Source of the DNA: Affinundibacterium amnicola
GTDB lineage: Bacteria > Pseudomonadota > Gammaproteobacteria > Burkholderiales > Burkholderiaceae_D
Assembly (NCBI RefSeq): GCF_014284275.1
Contig: NZ_JACOFU010000002.1
Coordinates: 1 to 64,000, forward strand
Reading direction: 5' to 3'
Length of the DNA stretch: 64,000 nucleotides
The notes under the pieces: generated by a model
Seen by the model: the letters and a program-made list of their open reading frames with translations, nothing else
Told to the model about the DNA's origin: nothing
Databases searched by the model: none
Shown here: positions 27,122 to 37,483 of the stretch, piece after piece
How positions within the stretch are numbered: the stretch's first letter is position 1
Layout: every line of letters begins with the position of its first letter
Made by a program: the position numbers and the translations under genes

Positions 27122-28192
27122 CTAAACTAAAGCCTTCACCACAGCATCACCCATTTCAGACGTGCCAACTTTGGTGCAGCCATCTTCAAAAATATCTGGC
27201 GTGCGCAAACCTTGTGTTAACACTGCTTTTACGGCTGCTTCAATACGATCCGCATGTTCCGCTTTTCCTAAGGAATAACGCAGCATCATGGCGGCCGACA
27301 AGATCGTTGCCAGAGGATTCGCGATACCTTTTCCAGCGATATCCGGTGCCGATCCATGTGAAGGCTCATACAAACCTTTGTTGTTGGCATCGAGCGAAGC
27401 CGAAGGCAACATACCGATAGAGCCAGTCAACATCGCGGCAGCATCCGATAAAATATCACCAAACATATTTCCCGTCACCATCACATCAAATTTCTTTGGT
27501 GCGCGCACCAATTGCATCGCTGCATTGTCCACGTACATATGATCCAAAGCCACGTCAGGATATTCTTTATGCACATCAATCATGATGTCTTTCCAAAACT
27601 GGAAAGTCTCTAACACGTTCGCTTTATCTACACTGGTCAGACGCTTGTCACGTTTACGTGCCGCTTGAAATGCGACATGTGCGATGCGACGAATCTCGCC
27701 TTCCGCATAGCGCATAGTATCAAATCCTTCGCGCTGACCTTTGAATGGCCCATCCGGACATTCGCGCACACCACGTGGTTGACCAAAATAAATATCGCCA
27801 GTTAATTCACGGATAATCAAAATATCCAAACCAGAAACTACTTCAGGTTTCAAAGTCGACGCGCCAGCTAACTCAGGATACAAAATCGCAGGACGCAAAT
27901 TTGCAAATAAATTCAGGTTTTTACGTAAGCCCAAAATTGCCTGCTCAGGTCGAAGTGGTCGATCAAGCGTATCGTATTTCCAATCACCGACAGCGCCGAA
28001 CAATACGGCATCCGCATCTTGTGCTAGTTTCAGTGTTGCTTCTGGCAGAGGATGTCCTGCAGCTTCATAGCCCGCACCACCTACAGGCGCAAATTCCATT
28101 TCAAAGGATTCACCCAAAACTTTTAAAACTTTAACGGCCTGATCAACGATTTCAGGACCAATGCCGTCACCCGGCAAAATGGCAATTTTCAT
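27122..28192 (-). CDS. leuB: 3-isopropylmalate dehydrogenase
   Basis: LeuB oxidatively decarboxylates 3-isopropylmalate in leucine synthesis. 356 aa. [15 protein letters not shown] start, isopropylmalate-specific [49 protein letters not shown], and the C-terminal [24 protein letters not shown]-binding loop. Confidence 0.98.
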   Translation of the reverse strand: MKIAILPGDGIGPEIVDQAVKVLKVLGESFEMEFAPVGGAGYEAAGHPLPEATLKLAQDADAVLFGAVGDWKYDTLDRPLRPEQAILGLRKNLNLFANLRPAILYPELAGASTLKPEVVSGLDILIIRELTGDIYFGQPRGVRECPDGPFKGQREGFDTMRYAEGEIRRIAHVAFQAARKRDKRLTSVDKANVLETFQFWKDIMIDVHKEYPDVALDHMYVDNAAMQLVRAPKKFDVMVTGNMFGDILSDAAAMLTGSIGMLPSASLDANNKGLYEPSHGSAPDIAGKGIANPLATILSAAMMLRYSLGKAEHADRIEAAVKAVLTQGLRTPDIFEDGCTKVGTSEMGDAVVKALV

Positions 28193-28236
28193 GCTGATAT
28201 GTAAATGAGAATAGTTGGATTAAAAATTTAGTTCGA

Positions 28237-28884
28237 TCAGATAACCGCTGCCAACCAGGGGCGAGCCGCAATATGCTTCTGTTCAAATGCGCGAATTTTT
28301 TCTGCATGCACCAAGGTCAAACCTATATCATCCAAGCCATTGAGCAAACAATATTTACGGAATGCATCGACTTCGAACGAAAAAGTTTCACCTGTCGTTT
28401 TTAAACTAAGCGTTTGCGAATTTAAATCAACTTGCAAATGCAAGCCTTCATGATCACGCACTTGGTTAAACAAATAATCAACATTATCTTCACTTAGCAC
28501 GATAGGCAACAAGCCATTCTTAAAGCAATTATTGAAGAAAATATCGGCAAAACTTGGCGCGATCACGACACGAAAACCAAACTGATCTAGCGCCCAAGGT
28601 GCATGTTCGCGCGAGGAACCACAACCAAAATTTTTGCGTGTCAACAAGATGGAAGCGCCCTGATAACGCGCCTGATTCAATACGAAATCGGGATTCAAAG
28701 GACGCAGGCTGTTATCCATACCAGGTTCGCCATGATCAAGATAACGCCATTCATCAAATAGATTCGGACCAAAACCTGTACGCTGAATCGACTTCAAGAA
28801 TTGTTTAGGAATGATGGCATCCGTGTCGACGTTAGCACGATCCAAAGGCGCAACCAATCCATCTAACAAAGTAAATTTTTCCAT
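28237..28884 (-). CDS. leuD: 3-isopropylmalate dehydratase small subunit
   Basis: LeuD is the swivelling domain of isopropylmalate isomerase and pairs with LeuC. 215 aa. N-terminal [22 protein letters not shown] and [15 protein letters not shown]. The ATG is 2 nt after the stop of the entericidin gene that separates it from leuC. Confidence 0.97.
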   Translation of the reverse strand: MEKFTLLDGLVAPLDRANVDTDAIIPKQFLKSIQRTGFGPNLFDEWRYLDHGEPGMDNSLRPLNPDFVLNQARYQGASILLTRKNFGCGSSREHAPWALDQFGFRVVIAPSFADIFFNNCFKNGLLPIVLSEDNVDYLFNQVRDHEGLHLQVDLNSQTLSLKTTGETFSFEVDAFRKYCLLNGLDDIGLTLVHAEKIRAFEQKHIAARPWLAAVI

Positions 28885-28886
28885 GA

Positions 28887-29015
28887 CTATTTTTTTCCTG
28901 CATTCTCGACTACTTCACCCGCTTTTTTTACGTCTTTACCAAAGCCTTGTACTGTATTACATCCAAGCAGACTGATCATCGCCATCAAAGTAAAAAGAAG
29001 TGTAATTTTTTTCAT
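28887..29015 (-). CDS. Entericidin-type small lipoprotein
   Basis: 42 aa. N-terminal [20 protein letters not shown] is a lipoprotein signal with lipobox LLGC (Cys19), then a short amphipathic segment [21 protein letters not shown]. Length and sequence match the entericidin A/B family of membrane-active lipoproteins, which in E. coli form a toxin/antidote pair; here only one copy is seen. It sits 21 bp after leuC and 2 nt before leuD, an arrangement found in many Burkholderiales. Confidence 0.9.
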   Translation of the reverse strand: MKKITLLFTLMAMISLLGCNTVQGFGKDVKKAGEVVENAGKK

Positions 29016-29036
29016 TTTTCGATTCCCTTCAATTAA

Positions 29037-30440
29037 TTAAGCAAAATTACGAACATCAACAAAGTGACCTGCAATACCTGCAGCAGCGGCCATTTCTGGC
29101 GATACCAAATGCGTACGCCCACCCTGCCCTTGACGACCTTCGAAATTACGATTCGAAGTTGAAGCACAACGTTCACCTGGCTCTAGGCGGTCAGCGTTCA
29201 TCGCTAAACACATAGAACAACCAGGTTCGCGCCATTCAAAACCAGCCGCAGTAAAAATCTTATCCAAGCCTTCTTGTTCAGCCTGTTTTTTCACTAGACC
29301 AGAACCCGGCACTACCATCGCCAATTTAACATTAGCAGCGCGAGTTTTACCTGCAACCACTTTCGCTGCCGCTCGCAAATCCTCAATGCGGGAGTTGGTG
29401 CAAGAACCGATAAACACTTTATCAATTTGAATTGAACTGATCGCCATATTCGGTCGTAAATTCATGTAAACGAGTGCCTTTTCAATAGCATCACGCTTGA
29501 CTGCATCAGTTTCATTTTGGGGATCAGGCGTTTGTCCGTCGATAGAAACCACCATCTCTGGCGAAGTACCCCAAGTAACTTGTGGTTGGATATCCGCGAC
29601 ATTCAAAGTCACAACTGTATCAAACTGTGCGCCATCATCTGAATGCAAAGTATTCCAATAGGCGACCGCATTATCCCAATCGTTAGCAGCAGGACTAAAC
29701 GGCCTTCCCTTTACATAGTCAATCGTCGTTTGATCGACGGCAATCATACCTGCCCGGGCACCTGCTTCAATCGCCATATTACAGACGGTCATACGGCCTT
29801 CCATAGACAGGCGTTCAATGGCAGCACCCGCAAATTCGATCGCATAACCCGTACCGCCAGCAGTGCCGATCTTGCCAATAATCGCCAATACAATATCTTT
29901 TGCCGTGATACCTGACGGCGTATCACCATCAACCCGAATCAACATCGATTTCGATTTTTTTGCTAGCAAGGTTTGCGTAGCAAGCACATGTTCGACTTCC
30001 GAAGTGCCAATACCATGCGCCAAACAAGCGAAAGCGCCATGCGTGGAGGTATGTGAGTCACCACAAACAACCGTCATTCCCGGCAAGGTCGCCCCTTGCT
30101 CAGGACCGATCACATGCACAATCCCCTGACGCAGATCGTTCATCGCGAAATAAGTTAAACCATATTGTTTGGCGTTGGCATCGAGCGTTTCGACTTGCAA
30201 ACGAGAGATGGGATCGGCTATGCCACCTTGACGATTTGTGGTTGGCACATTGTGATCTGCAACAACCAGATTGGCGGATATGCGCCACGGTTGACGACCC
30301 GCTAGCTTTAGCCCATCAAAGGCTTGAGGGCTGGTAACTTCATGTAGTAGATGACGATCAATATAGAGTATCGATGTTCCATCATCCTCAGTATGAACAA
30401 CGTGAGATTCCCAAAGTTTATCGTAAAGCGTCTTGGCCAT
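29037..30440 (-). CDS. leuC: 3-isopropylmalate dehydratase large subunit
   Basis: LeuC is the [4Fe-4S] aconitase-type subunit of isopropylmalate isomerase. 467 aa. [15 protein letters not shown] start, [47 protein letters not shown], and C-terminal cluster cysteines in GCSMCLAMN with [15 protein letters not shown]. First gene of the leuC-entericidin-leuD-leuB(-asd) operon. Confidence 0.98.
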   Translation of the reverse strand: MAKTLYDKLWESHVVHTEDDGTSILYIDRHLLHEVTSPQAFDGLKLAGRQPWRISANLVVADHNVPTTNRQGGIADPISRLQVETLDANAKQYGLTYFAMNDLRQGIVHVIGPEQGATLPGMTVVCGDSHTSTHGAFACLAHGIGTSEVEHVLATQTLLAKKSKSMLIRVDGDTPSGITAKDIVLAIIGKIGTAGGTGYAIEFAGAAIERLSMEGRMTVCNMAIEAGARAGMIAVDQTTIDYVKGRPFSPAANDWDNAVAYWNTLHSDDGAQFDTVVTLNVADIQPQVTWGTSPEMVVSIDGQTPDPQNETDAVKRDAIEKALVYMNLRPNMAISSIQIDKVFIGSCTNSRIEDLRAAAKVVAGKTRAANVKLAMVVPGSGLVKKQAEQEGLDKIFTAAGFEWREPGCSMCLAMNADRLEPGERCASTSNRNFEGRQGQGGRTHLVSPEMAAAAGIAGHFVDVRNFA

Positions 30441-30711
30441 AATCGGTGTCTGAAATTAAAGAATTCATAAAGCTAAAAAACAGCTTTTGATTATGCCACA
30501 ATTGTGCAATGCAAAACCGATGAAAAGATCTTTTTAACAGGACTTTTATCAAAATAAAATTTGATGATTTATCTAATTTCAGAATTTAAATCCAAGAATT
30601 CCCAAAATCCAGACAAATCACCAATTTTTATTTTGAAACAAAAGTATCAAACAACGAGCAATTATGTAAATTTAGTTCACTATCTTGATGCTAATACTAG
30701 GGCGTGTTGAC

Positions 30712-31794
30712 CTAGCCACCAACGACCACATCGCCACATTGAGCACGGTGCCGCAACGCATGATCCATCAAGACCAAAGCGAGCATTGCTTCTGCGATAG
30801 GTGTTGCTCGTATTCCCACGCAGGGATCATGCCGACCAAAAGTTTCAACGGTAACGGGATTGCCCTGCTTGTCGATTGATTGCTTTGGAACACGAATGGA
30901 AGAAGTTGGCTTAATCGCCATGGATACACGAATTTCCTGTCCGGTCGAAATCCCGCCCAAAATGCCACCTGAATTATTTGTCGCAAATCCTGCAGCACCA
31001 ATTTCATCACCATGCTCAGATCCCTTTTGAGAAACTGAAGCAAATCCAGCACCGATCTCCACCCCTTTAACCGCATTAATTCCCATCATTGCGTAGGCAA
31101 TTTCTGCATCTAATTTGTCGTAGATAGGCTCACCCAAGCCAACCGGAACATTATTCGCGACAACATCAATCCGCGCGCCTATCGAATCACCATCACGACG
31201 CAACTGATCCATAAATTCTTCTAATGAAGCAATCACTTCAGAACTACCCGTCGGGGCAAAAAAAGGATTTTGGGAACTAAATGACCAAGATTCAAACGGG
31301 ATTGTGATATCACCTAATTGTGTCATCCCGCCGTGAAATGTCGTGCCAAATTTCTGAAACAACCATTTTTTAGCAATCGCAGCGGCACCGACCACAGGTG
31401 CTGTCAATCGTGCAGAAGACCGTCCTCCCCCCCTAGGATCACGAATACCGTACTTATTCCAATAGGTAAAATCTGCATGACCAGGACGAAATGTTTCCAC
31501 AATATTGCCGTAATCTTTACTGCGCTGATCCTCATTACGAATCAATAAAGCAATTGGTGTTCCCGTCGTTTTTCCTTCATATACACCAGACAAAATCTCA
31601 ACGGTGTCTGGTTCTTGACGTTGTGTCACGTGACGCGATGTACCGGGTCGCCGCCTATCCAATTCAGGCTGAATATCAGCCACTGATAATTCCAAACCTG
31701 GAGGACATCCATCAACAACACAACCAATCGCTGGACCGTGGGACTCTCCAAAAGTGGTCACCGTAAATAAGGTACCAAAGGTATTTCCTGACAT
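30712..31794 (-). CDS. aroC: Chorismate synthase
   Basis: AroC makes chorismate from EPSP using reduced FMN. 360 aa. Signatures: [22 protein letters not shown] near the start, [29 protein letters not shown], and [23 protein letters not shown] near the end. Stands alone, with a 270 bp gap before leuC that holds no gene I can see. Confidence 0.98.
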   Translation of the reverse strand: MSGNTFGTLFTVTTFGESHGPAIGCVVDGCPPGLELSVADIQPELDRRRPGTSRHVTQRQEPDTVEILSGVYEGKTTGTPIALLIRNEDQRSKDYGNIVETFRPGHADFTYWNKYGIRDPRGGGRSSARLTAPVVGAAAIAKKWLFQKFGTTFHGGMTQLGDITIPFESWSFSSQNPFFAPTGSSEVIASLEEFMDQLRRDGDSIGARIDVVANNVPVGLGEPIYDKLDAEIAYAMMGINAVKGVEIGAGFASVSQKGSEHGDEIGAAGFATNNSGGILGGISTGQEIRVSMAIKPTSSIRVPKQSIDKQGNPVTVETFGRHDPCVGIRATPIAEAMLALVLMDHALRHRAQCGDVVVGG

Positions 31795-32044
31795 ATCTTT
31801 TCGCTATAAAAGTGTAGAAATTAAGCGCATTTTAGCAGTCTTAAATCAATTCTTCAGTGATCTGCCCCTCATATTCAAAAGCTGGACAAAGAAAATCCTA
31901 TTTAAACTGAACATTTGCACCAAACCAACAGTTTATTTCCTACTAGTTGTTTTATACTGGAGCAACACGCATCATGATTAAACGATGAAATTGCAGCCCA
32001 AAATTAAAATAACAATTTGCCACCTCCACGGAGCATAAACAAAG

Positions 32045-34273
32045 ATGAGCGAAATGCATGCTAATGACGATGCGCTAGTCTTCATGGACGAATTAAGTGG
32101 AGAACACTTAACCGACGCAAACACGCCACTCCCAAGTTGGCGTGTCATGATCATTGACGACGATCCAGATGTTCACTCTGCGACCATGTTCGCACTTGGC
32201 AATCTTGAAATTCAACATCGATCTTTAAGTTTTTTACACGCCTACTCCGCAACGGAAGCGAGGCAAATTCTTGAACGAGAATCCAATATCGCGGTAATTT
32301 TGCTCGATGTGGTAATGGAACAAGAAGATGCGGGACTCACCTTAGTCAATTATGTTCGCAAAACTTTGGGACTACATGACGTTCGTATCATATTGCGTAC
32401 GGGCCAACCTGGCTATGCACCGGAAATCGATGCAATTCGCGATTATGATATTAATGATTACAAGACAAAATCTGAACTAACCAGAACCAAACTTTACACA
32501 ACCGTTACTTCAGCAATTCGTTCTTACGAACAAATTTGTGCAATCACAGCAAATCAGCGCGGGCTTGAACTGATCGTCAACGCAAGTACGGAACTCATGT
32601 CTCAAAAGGGTTTGCAGAATTTCGCGGCTGGAGTTTTGCAGCAAATTAACATTTTATTTGGTCGAAAAGTTGAAGGATTTATCTGCAATTCAGAAGAAAA
32701 TGACAACATAAACGATGTCAATTCCTTTGATATTATTGCGGGTAGCCACGGTTTTACTCATCAAGTGGAGCAGAAAGTAGAACGAACCGACAACTTGGAG
32801 GTAAAACAATTTCTTCAAGAAAGTGTCGACTCGAAAAGAAACGTCTTCTCTACGCTTGCCTCGGTGTTATTTTTTGAAAACGTTGGACAACGTACTATTT
32901 GTGTTTTCTTACAAACATCAATTAATGAACAGGAAAAACGCTTACTAGATGTTTTCTGCAGCAATGTAACAGTGGGTCTGAACAACGTCATGTTGACATC
33001 CAGATTACATAAATTTGCCTATTTTGATCCGCTCACTGGCCTAGCCAATCGACTCAAATTACTACAAACACTCAACGAAACTATCAGCGCAAGCAACAAA
33101 GAAAAAAGCGTTTTATCTTTGATCGATATTGATCATTTTGCCGAAACCAACGACGCATTAGGGCATCAATTCGGCGACATGCTGTTGTGTGCGGTAGCGA
33201 GGCGCCTTCTTGATCATTTTGGAGCAGCATGCCACTTAGCACGAGTCGGTGGTGATACTTTTGCCTTACTCGGGCACGAGAACCTAGTCTGTCCAGAACA
33301 TATTTCTAACGTATTTCAACTGCCGTTCAATGTTGACAAACAAGAAGTTCAGTTATCTTCAACAATTGGTTTAGTGCGCCTTGGGAACTACGAGGGCGGC
33401 AGTTCAGATGCGCTTAAAGACACGAATATCGCTTTAAAACGTGCAAAATCGCATCAACGCTCATCGTTTAGCTACTTCACTGTAGATATGGGTGTCGAGA
33501 TTCGCGAGCGAGTACGCATGATGCATGCATTACGTGCAGCGTTTGAAAATGAAAGATTATTCGTCGTCTACCAACCTCAAATCGATATGCGTACTGAACG
33601 TGCGGTCGGCGCTGAGGCCTTGCTACGTTGGAAAACCGAAGATGGGCAATTTGTCCCGCCGGATCAGTTTATTCCAATTGCCGAATATTCTGGTTTGATC
33701 GTAGACATCGGCGAATGGGTGCTGCGCAGTGCCTGCTTTGAATTAATAGAGTTACATCAACTTGGTTTCACTGACTTTAAGATGGCAGTCAATGTCTCGC
33801 AGGCACAATTCTCTCACCCACTATTCCTTGAGAGCTTAAAACGTGCTTTACATGACACCAAAGCACCCGCACATTGTGTCGAGTTAGAAATCACTGAATC
33901 GATGGCGATGACCGATCCAGAACTCTTGATTCAAACTTTATTTCAGATCAAACAGCTTGGTGCGCAAGTATCGATTGACGACTTTGGTACAGGATTTTCC
34001 TCTCTTAGCCATTTGCAAAAACTCAATGTCGACAAACTCAAAATTGATCGCGCTTTTGTCAATGAAATCAGTGATAAATCAGGAGAAGGCAGTATCGCGA
34101 AAATGATCGTCCAGCTTAGTCAAAGTTTAAACATCAAGGTAATTGCGGAAGGTGTTGAAACTGAACATCAAGCTGACACTTTAATGTCATTTGGCTGCCA
34201 TTTAGCGCAGGGCTACTTATATGCGCGCCCGCTGACTAAAGAAGATTTACGTTCTTGGCTGGCAAAAAAATAA
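32045..34273 (+). CDS. Receiver-DUF3369-(degenerate) GGDEF-EAL protein, predicted c-di-GMP phosphodiesterase
   Basis: 742 aa. Residues ~32-160 are a receiver (VMIIDDDPD, phosphoacceptor D88 in LLDVVME, K140). Residues ~165-320 match the DUF3369 type of sensor domain, which normally follows such receivers. The GGDEF domain (~322-475) has its signature altered to GGDTF (402-406), so cyclase activity is unlikely, though GTP binding may persist. The EAL domain (~490-740) has all key motifs: EAL 524-526, NVSQAQF, LEITES, IDDFGTGFSSL, LKIDRAF, IAEGVET. I infer an active phosphodiesterase controlled by phosphorylation. An adjacent kinase is not obvious; the LytS-like kinase downstream is a different class. 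Confidence 0.9.
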   Translation: MSEMHANDDALVFMDELSGEHLTDANTPLPSWRVMIIDDDPDVHSATMFALGNLEIQHRSLSFLHAYSATEARQILERESNIAVILLDVVMEQEDAGLTLVNYVRKTLGLHDVRIILRTGQPGYAPEIDAIRDYDINDYKTKSELTRTKLYTTVTSAIRSYEQICAITANQRGLELIVNASTELMSQKGLQNFAAGVLQQINILFGRKVEGFICNSEENDNINDVNSFDIIAGSHGFTHQVEQKVERTDNLEVKQFLQESVDSKRNVFSTLASVLFFENVGQRTICVFLQTSINEQEKRLLDVFCSNVTVGLNNVMLTSRLHKFAYFDPLTGLANRLKLLQTLNETISASNKEKSVLSLIDIDHFAETNDALGHQFGDMLLCAVARRLLDHFGAACHLARVGGDTFALLGHENLVCPEHISNVFQLPFNVDKQEVQLSSTIGLVRLGNYEGGSSDALKDTNIALKRAKSHQRSSFSYFTVDMGVEIRERVRMMHALRAAFENERLFVVYQPQIDMRTERAVGAEALLRWKTEDGQFVPPDQFIPIAEYSGLIVDIGEWVLRSACFELIELHQLGFTDFKMAVNVSQAQFSHPLFLESLKRALHDTKAPAHCVELEITESMAMTDPELLIQTLFQIKQLGAQVSIDDFGTGFSSLSHLQKLNVDKLKIDRAFVNEISDKSGEGSIAKMIVQLSQSLNIKVIAEGVETEHQADTLMSFGCHLAQGYLYARPLTKEDLRSWLAKK

Positions 34274-34304
34274 GGGTAAAAATCATCTAAAGGTCTACCC
34301 TTAT
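34270..34304 (+). terminator. Hairpin at the end of the EAL gene
   Basis: Perfect 9 bp stem (ATAAGGGTA/TACCCTTAT) overlapping the stop codon, with no T-tract after it. May stabilise the mRNA 3' end or act as a weak terminator. Confidence 0.35.
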
Positions 34305-34552
34305 GTGTCGCGCAGAATGTTGCATTTTGAAGGCTTCATCGATATCTCATCAATGCGAAGGCATGAGCAAAGAGTCATAAGATATTTCTATCAAAGCGAT
34401 CCGAATTTTCAGTCTATACCTGCAAATTGTCGGATCATCGCAATTAGCCCCACAAAAATTGCGGATTCCTTTACAGTAAAACTATGGAGCAAAGTGCGCT
34501 TACCACTAAGCACGCGCACTTTGCCGTGATCAATCAAATATCGTTAGCCAAT

Positions 34553-35875
34553 ATGGATCCCAGAACACTAGAAACCATCAAGTTAGTCATACGCAACACC
34601 TTGACTTGGCTCAATATTGCCTTCGACAAAACTGCAACTTGGGTTAGTAAATTATCGTGGTGGAAGTTTTTTCTTTTCGCCGTTTTATTATTGGCCTCGG
34701 CCGATATTATTCAGAATACTTTTTTCTCGACAGAAGAAACAAAACAAGTCAAACAGGTACAGAAAAATACCAAGAAAAATAATCCTGCAGCATCCAATAG
34801 CATAGTCATTGACGACAAAAAGATTGAGATAGACAACACAGGTATCCGGATAAAAGCGCCAGAAAAAGCTGGTCAAAGTAAACGCGTCGAAATTGATGGA
34901 TCTGGTTGGCAAATCATTGATGAAAATCAGGAGAAAGCGGCTTCAAAACTCGAATCCGCTGTCAGTAGCTTACCTGAAACAAGCAAAAATTCGGAGTTGC
35001 CGGGCATTACCTTTGGCAAAGATGACGTTCACATCAAACTACCAAAAGAGTTAGCGCGTGAAATTCGTGCCGAAATGGAACGCGCCGCAGCCGATGCCGC
35101 TGCGGAAGCAACCGATGAAGAAAAAACCAAATCTTCGCGTTGGTTTCAAAATTTTGTACTACTTCTTGTTTTTGGCTTATTCGGGATGAAAGCACTGCTC
35201 GGGGGCAAAGTCCGCGCCGAAGAAAAAGCCAAAGAAGCAAATGCGACCGCAGAAAGAGAATCATTATTGCGCCAAGTAAGTGAGGCACAAATGCAAATGA
35301 TGCAAGCGCAGGTGGAACCACATTTCCTGTTTAATACGCTCGCATCGGTAGAATTTTTAATCGAAACCGATCCGCCTCGTGCAGCAAAAATGCAACGAAG
35401 CTTGATTGCTTACTTGCGCGCCGTACTTCCCCAAATGCGGGAAAACGCTGCAAAAACGAATTTGGGTCGCGAAGCCGACATGGTGAAATCTTATCTAGAA
35501 TTGCTCAAGATGCGAATGGAAGAACGCCTTAACATCGACTTCATCATGCCAGAAAATTTACGCAAATCGAGCTTCCCACCAATGATGCTACAGTCCTTGG
35601 TAGAAAATTCAATCAAGCATGGATTAGAAGTTAAAGCAGAAGGAGGAACCTTACAGTTCCGTGCAGAATTACATCAAGACAAATTACGTGTGACAGTTAG
35701 CGATGATGGCTTAGGATTTGGCGCCGTTCCAAGTAATGGCACTGGGCTGGGGTTACAAAATATTCGAGAACGACTCAAACTCATTTATAAAGATAAAGCA
35801 CAAATGATTATTTCTCCTAACAAGCCAAGCGGTGTCTGCGTTACCATAGAGATTCCGTACGAAGTTGCAAAATAA
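34553..35875 (+). CDS. LytS/YehU-type sensor histidine kinase
   Basis: 440 aa from this ATG. Transmembrane helices at ~36-54 and ~198-216 flank a ~140-residue presumably periplasmic region with short beta-like repeats (EIDNTGIRIKAPE, EIDGSGWQIID, KDDVHIKLPKE). The cytoplasmic part has the His_kinase (PF06580-type) motif QVEPHFLFNTL with H257, and a HATPase_c N-box LQSLVENSIKHG plus GTGLGLQNIRERL. An alternative in-frame ATG at 34484 would add 23 residues; neither has a clear ribosome-binding site. The next gene, 36 bp on, encodes the matching LytTR response regulator. Confidence 0.88.
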   Translation: MDPRTLETIKLVIRNTLTWLNIAFDKTATWVSKLSWWKFFLFAVLLLASADIIQNTFFSTEETKQVKQVQKNTKKNNPAASNSIVIDDKKIEIDNTGIRIKAPEKAGQSKRVEIDGSGWQIIDENQEKAASKLESAVSSLPETSKNSELPGITFGKDDVHIKLPKELAREIRAEMERAAADAAAEATDEEKTKSSRWFQNFVLLLVFGLFGMKALLGGKVRAEEKAKEANATAERESLLRQVSEAQMQMMQAQVEPHFLFNTLASVEFLIETDPPRAAKMQRSLIAYLRAVLPQMRENAAKTNLGREADMVKSYLELLKMRMEERLNIDFIMPENLRKSSFPPMMLQSLVENSIKHGLEVKAEGGTLQFRAELHQDKLRVTVSDDGLGFGAVPSNGTGLGLQNIRERLKLIYKDKAQMIISPNKPSGVCVTIEIPYEVAK

Positions 35876-35911
35876 CTGACTACAAGACGACAAACTAAGG
35901 AAGAGTAAAGT

Positions 35912-36670
35912 ATGCCTACCGCAATTATTGCCGATGACGAAAGACTCATGCGTGATCAATTACGTCTACGCCTGCAGCAAGTTTGGCCAGAACTAGAAAT
36001 TTTAGATGAGGCGAAAAATGGTGAAGAAGCAATCCAGTTAGTTGAAACACTTAAGCCAGACCTCGCCTTTTTAGATATCCGCATGCCAGCAAAAACTGGC
36101 TTAGAAGCCGCAAAAGAAATCGGCACAAAAGCCCATATCGTTTTTATTACAGCATACGATCAATATGCGGTGGAAGCATTTGATCAAGGCGCAGTGGATT
36201 ACGTTTTGAAACCAGCCGATGCCGAACGTCTGAGCAAGACCGTGGAGCGCCTGAAAGCTCGATTAAACACCGCAACAGAACCAAATGATATGAGTAATAT
36301 GCTTGCGCAGCTAGCAAAGCAACTCGGCATCGCCCCCAAACCAAATTATCTGCAATGGATACAGGCATCGATTGGGCAAGAACTACGTTTGATACCGGTT
36401 GAAGATATTTTATTTTTTCAATCCGATGAAAAATACACACGCGTGCAAACGGCCAGTTACGAAGCACTAATACGAAAGCCAGTACGAGATTTAGCGGATG
36501 AACTGGACCCTCATTTATTTTGGCAGATTCACCGCTCCACCCTAGTCAACTCAAAAGCAATCTCTGGTGTGGTTCGCGATATGCGTGGTCGGCATCTAGT
36601 GCAGATTAAAGGCTTAACTGAAAAACTTGAAGTTAGCCGTAGCTTTGTTCATTTATTTAAGCAAATGTAA
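35912..36670 (+). CDS. LytR/AlgR-type response regulator
   Basis: 252 aa. Receiver domain 1-120: ADDE acidic pair, phosphoacceptor D55 in FLDIRMP, T80 and K100 (DYVLKPAD). LytTR DNA-binding domain ~148-250 (EDILFFQSDEKYTRV, FWQIHRSTLVN, RGRHLVQIKG, EVSRSFVHLF). GGAAGAG precedes the ATG at good spacing. It should be phosphorylated by the kinase encoded just upstream; target promoters cannot be named. Confidence 0.93.
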   Translation: MPTAIIADDERLMRDQLRLRLQQVWPELEILDEAKNGEEAIQLVETLKPDLAFLDIRMPAKTGLEAAKEIGTKAHIVFITAYDQYAVEAFDQGAVDYVLKPADAERLSKTVERLKARLNTATEPNDMSNMLAQLAKQLGIAPKPNYLQWIQASIGQELRLIPVEDILFFQSDEKYTRVQTASYEALIRKPVRDLADELDPHLFWQIHRSTLVNSKAISGVVRDMRGRHLVQIKGLTEKLEVSRSFVHLFKQM

Positions 36671-36717
36671 TCAAACATATTGCGATCATAATGCAACCAA
36701 AATGGGGGTGTTAGTTG

Positions 36718-37416
36718 ATGTTAATCAGAATATTAATCTGTAGCGCGATCTTTCTTTATTTGTCAGTTTCTTCTGCACATGCGGAAAATACGAAAACGAC
36801 ATTGAACCGTTGTGATGCAACAGGTGAGAAAACCGAAATATCCATCAAATCGACTGATCAAGGCTTTAAAGTAAGCAATCAATACACAACAAAAAACTTA
36901 AATACAAAAAGTTTAAATTCATTTTCAGGCGACTTTGTAGCGGGTCTAACCTCATTAGAATCAAAGACTACAATCGATATTGAAGGCCCAACGTGGCAAG
37001 ATAAATCGAAAGAAGGTGAATGTTTTGCAGCAAAAATACGAATTCGGTTAATCTATCAACCAATCAAAGTTTATATAGGGAGTGAATTCACTGAAGGAAG
37101 CTGCATTTACAATACGATACTCGAGCATGAAATGCAGCATGTGAACATATACAGAGAAAGTTTGCTTAAGATCGAAAACATAGTAAAAGACTTAATGGAA
37201 AAACGATTCGCAGGTAAACCAATTTACGCAGCAAAAAATTCGTCAAAGCGCGCACTTGATAATGAAATTGACGAGATATGGCGACCATTGATCAAATCCG
37301 AATTTGCGAAAGTACAAATTCAACAAAATGAACTAGATTCTGACGAGAATCTCGACAAGCTGTCTTGGGCCTGCCTAGGTGCAATTCAAAGTGAATTTGG
37401 ATCTCGCTTTCGATAA
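36718..37416 (+). CDS. Exported protein with HExxH motif, function unknown
   Basis: 232 aa. Signal peptide with predicted cleavage after SVSSAHA (residue ~22). In the middle, ILEHEMQHVNIYRE gives HEMQH, a zincin-type HExxH with a downstream Glu, so it may be a small exported metalloprotease; the overall layout recalls DUF922-type proteins but I am not certain. Four cysteines. A TTG sits one codon before the ATG; GGGGGTG at 8-9 nt supports the ATG at 36718. It lies 47 bp after the response regulator and may share its transcript. Confidence 0.7.
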   Translation: MLIRILICSAIFLYLSVSSAHAENTKTTLNRCDATGEKTEISIKSTDQGFKVSNQYTTKNLNTKSLNSFSGDFVAGLTSLESKTTIDIEGPTWQDKSKEGECFAAKIRIRLIYQPIKVYIGSEFTEGSCIYNTILEHEMQHVNIYRESLLKIENIVKDLMEKRFAGKPIYAAKNSSKRALDNEIDEIWRPLIKSEFAKVQIQQNELDSDENLDKLSWACLGAIQSEFGSRFR

Positions 37417-37429
37417 TATGTTCACCAAT

Positions 37430-37460
37430 AAAAAAACCGGAGTTCATACTCCGGTTTTTT
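37430..37460. terminator. Bidirectional terminator
   Basis: Perfect stem ACCGGAGT (37436-37443)/ACTCCGGT (37448-37455), loop TCAT, with A-tract before and T-tract after. It lies between the converging HExxH gene and the phosphate transporter gene and can serve both. Confidence 0.9.
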
Positions 37461-37483
37461 ATGTCAAGCACTTAAATATTCAA

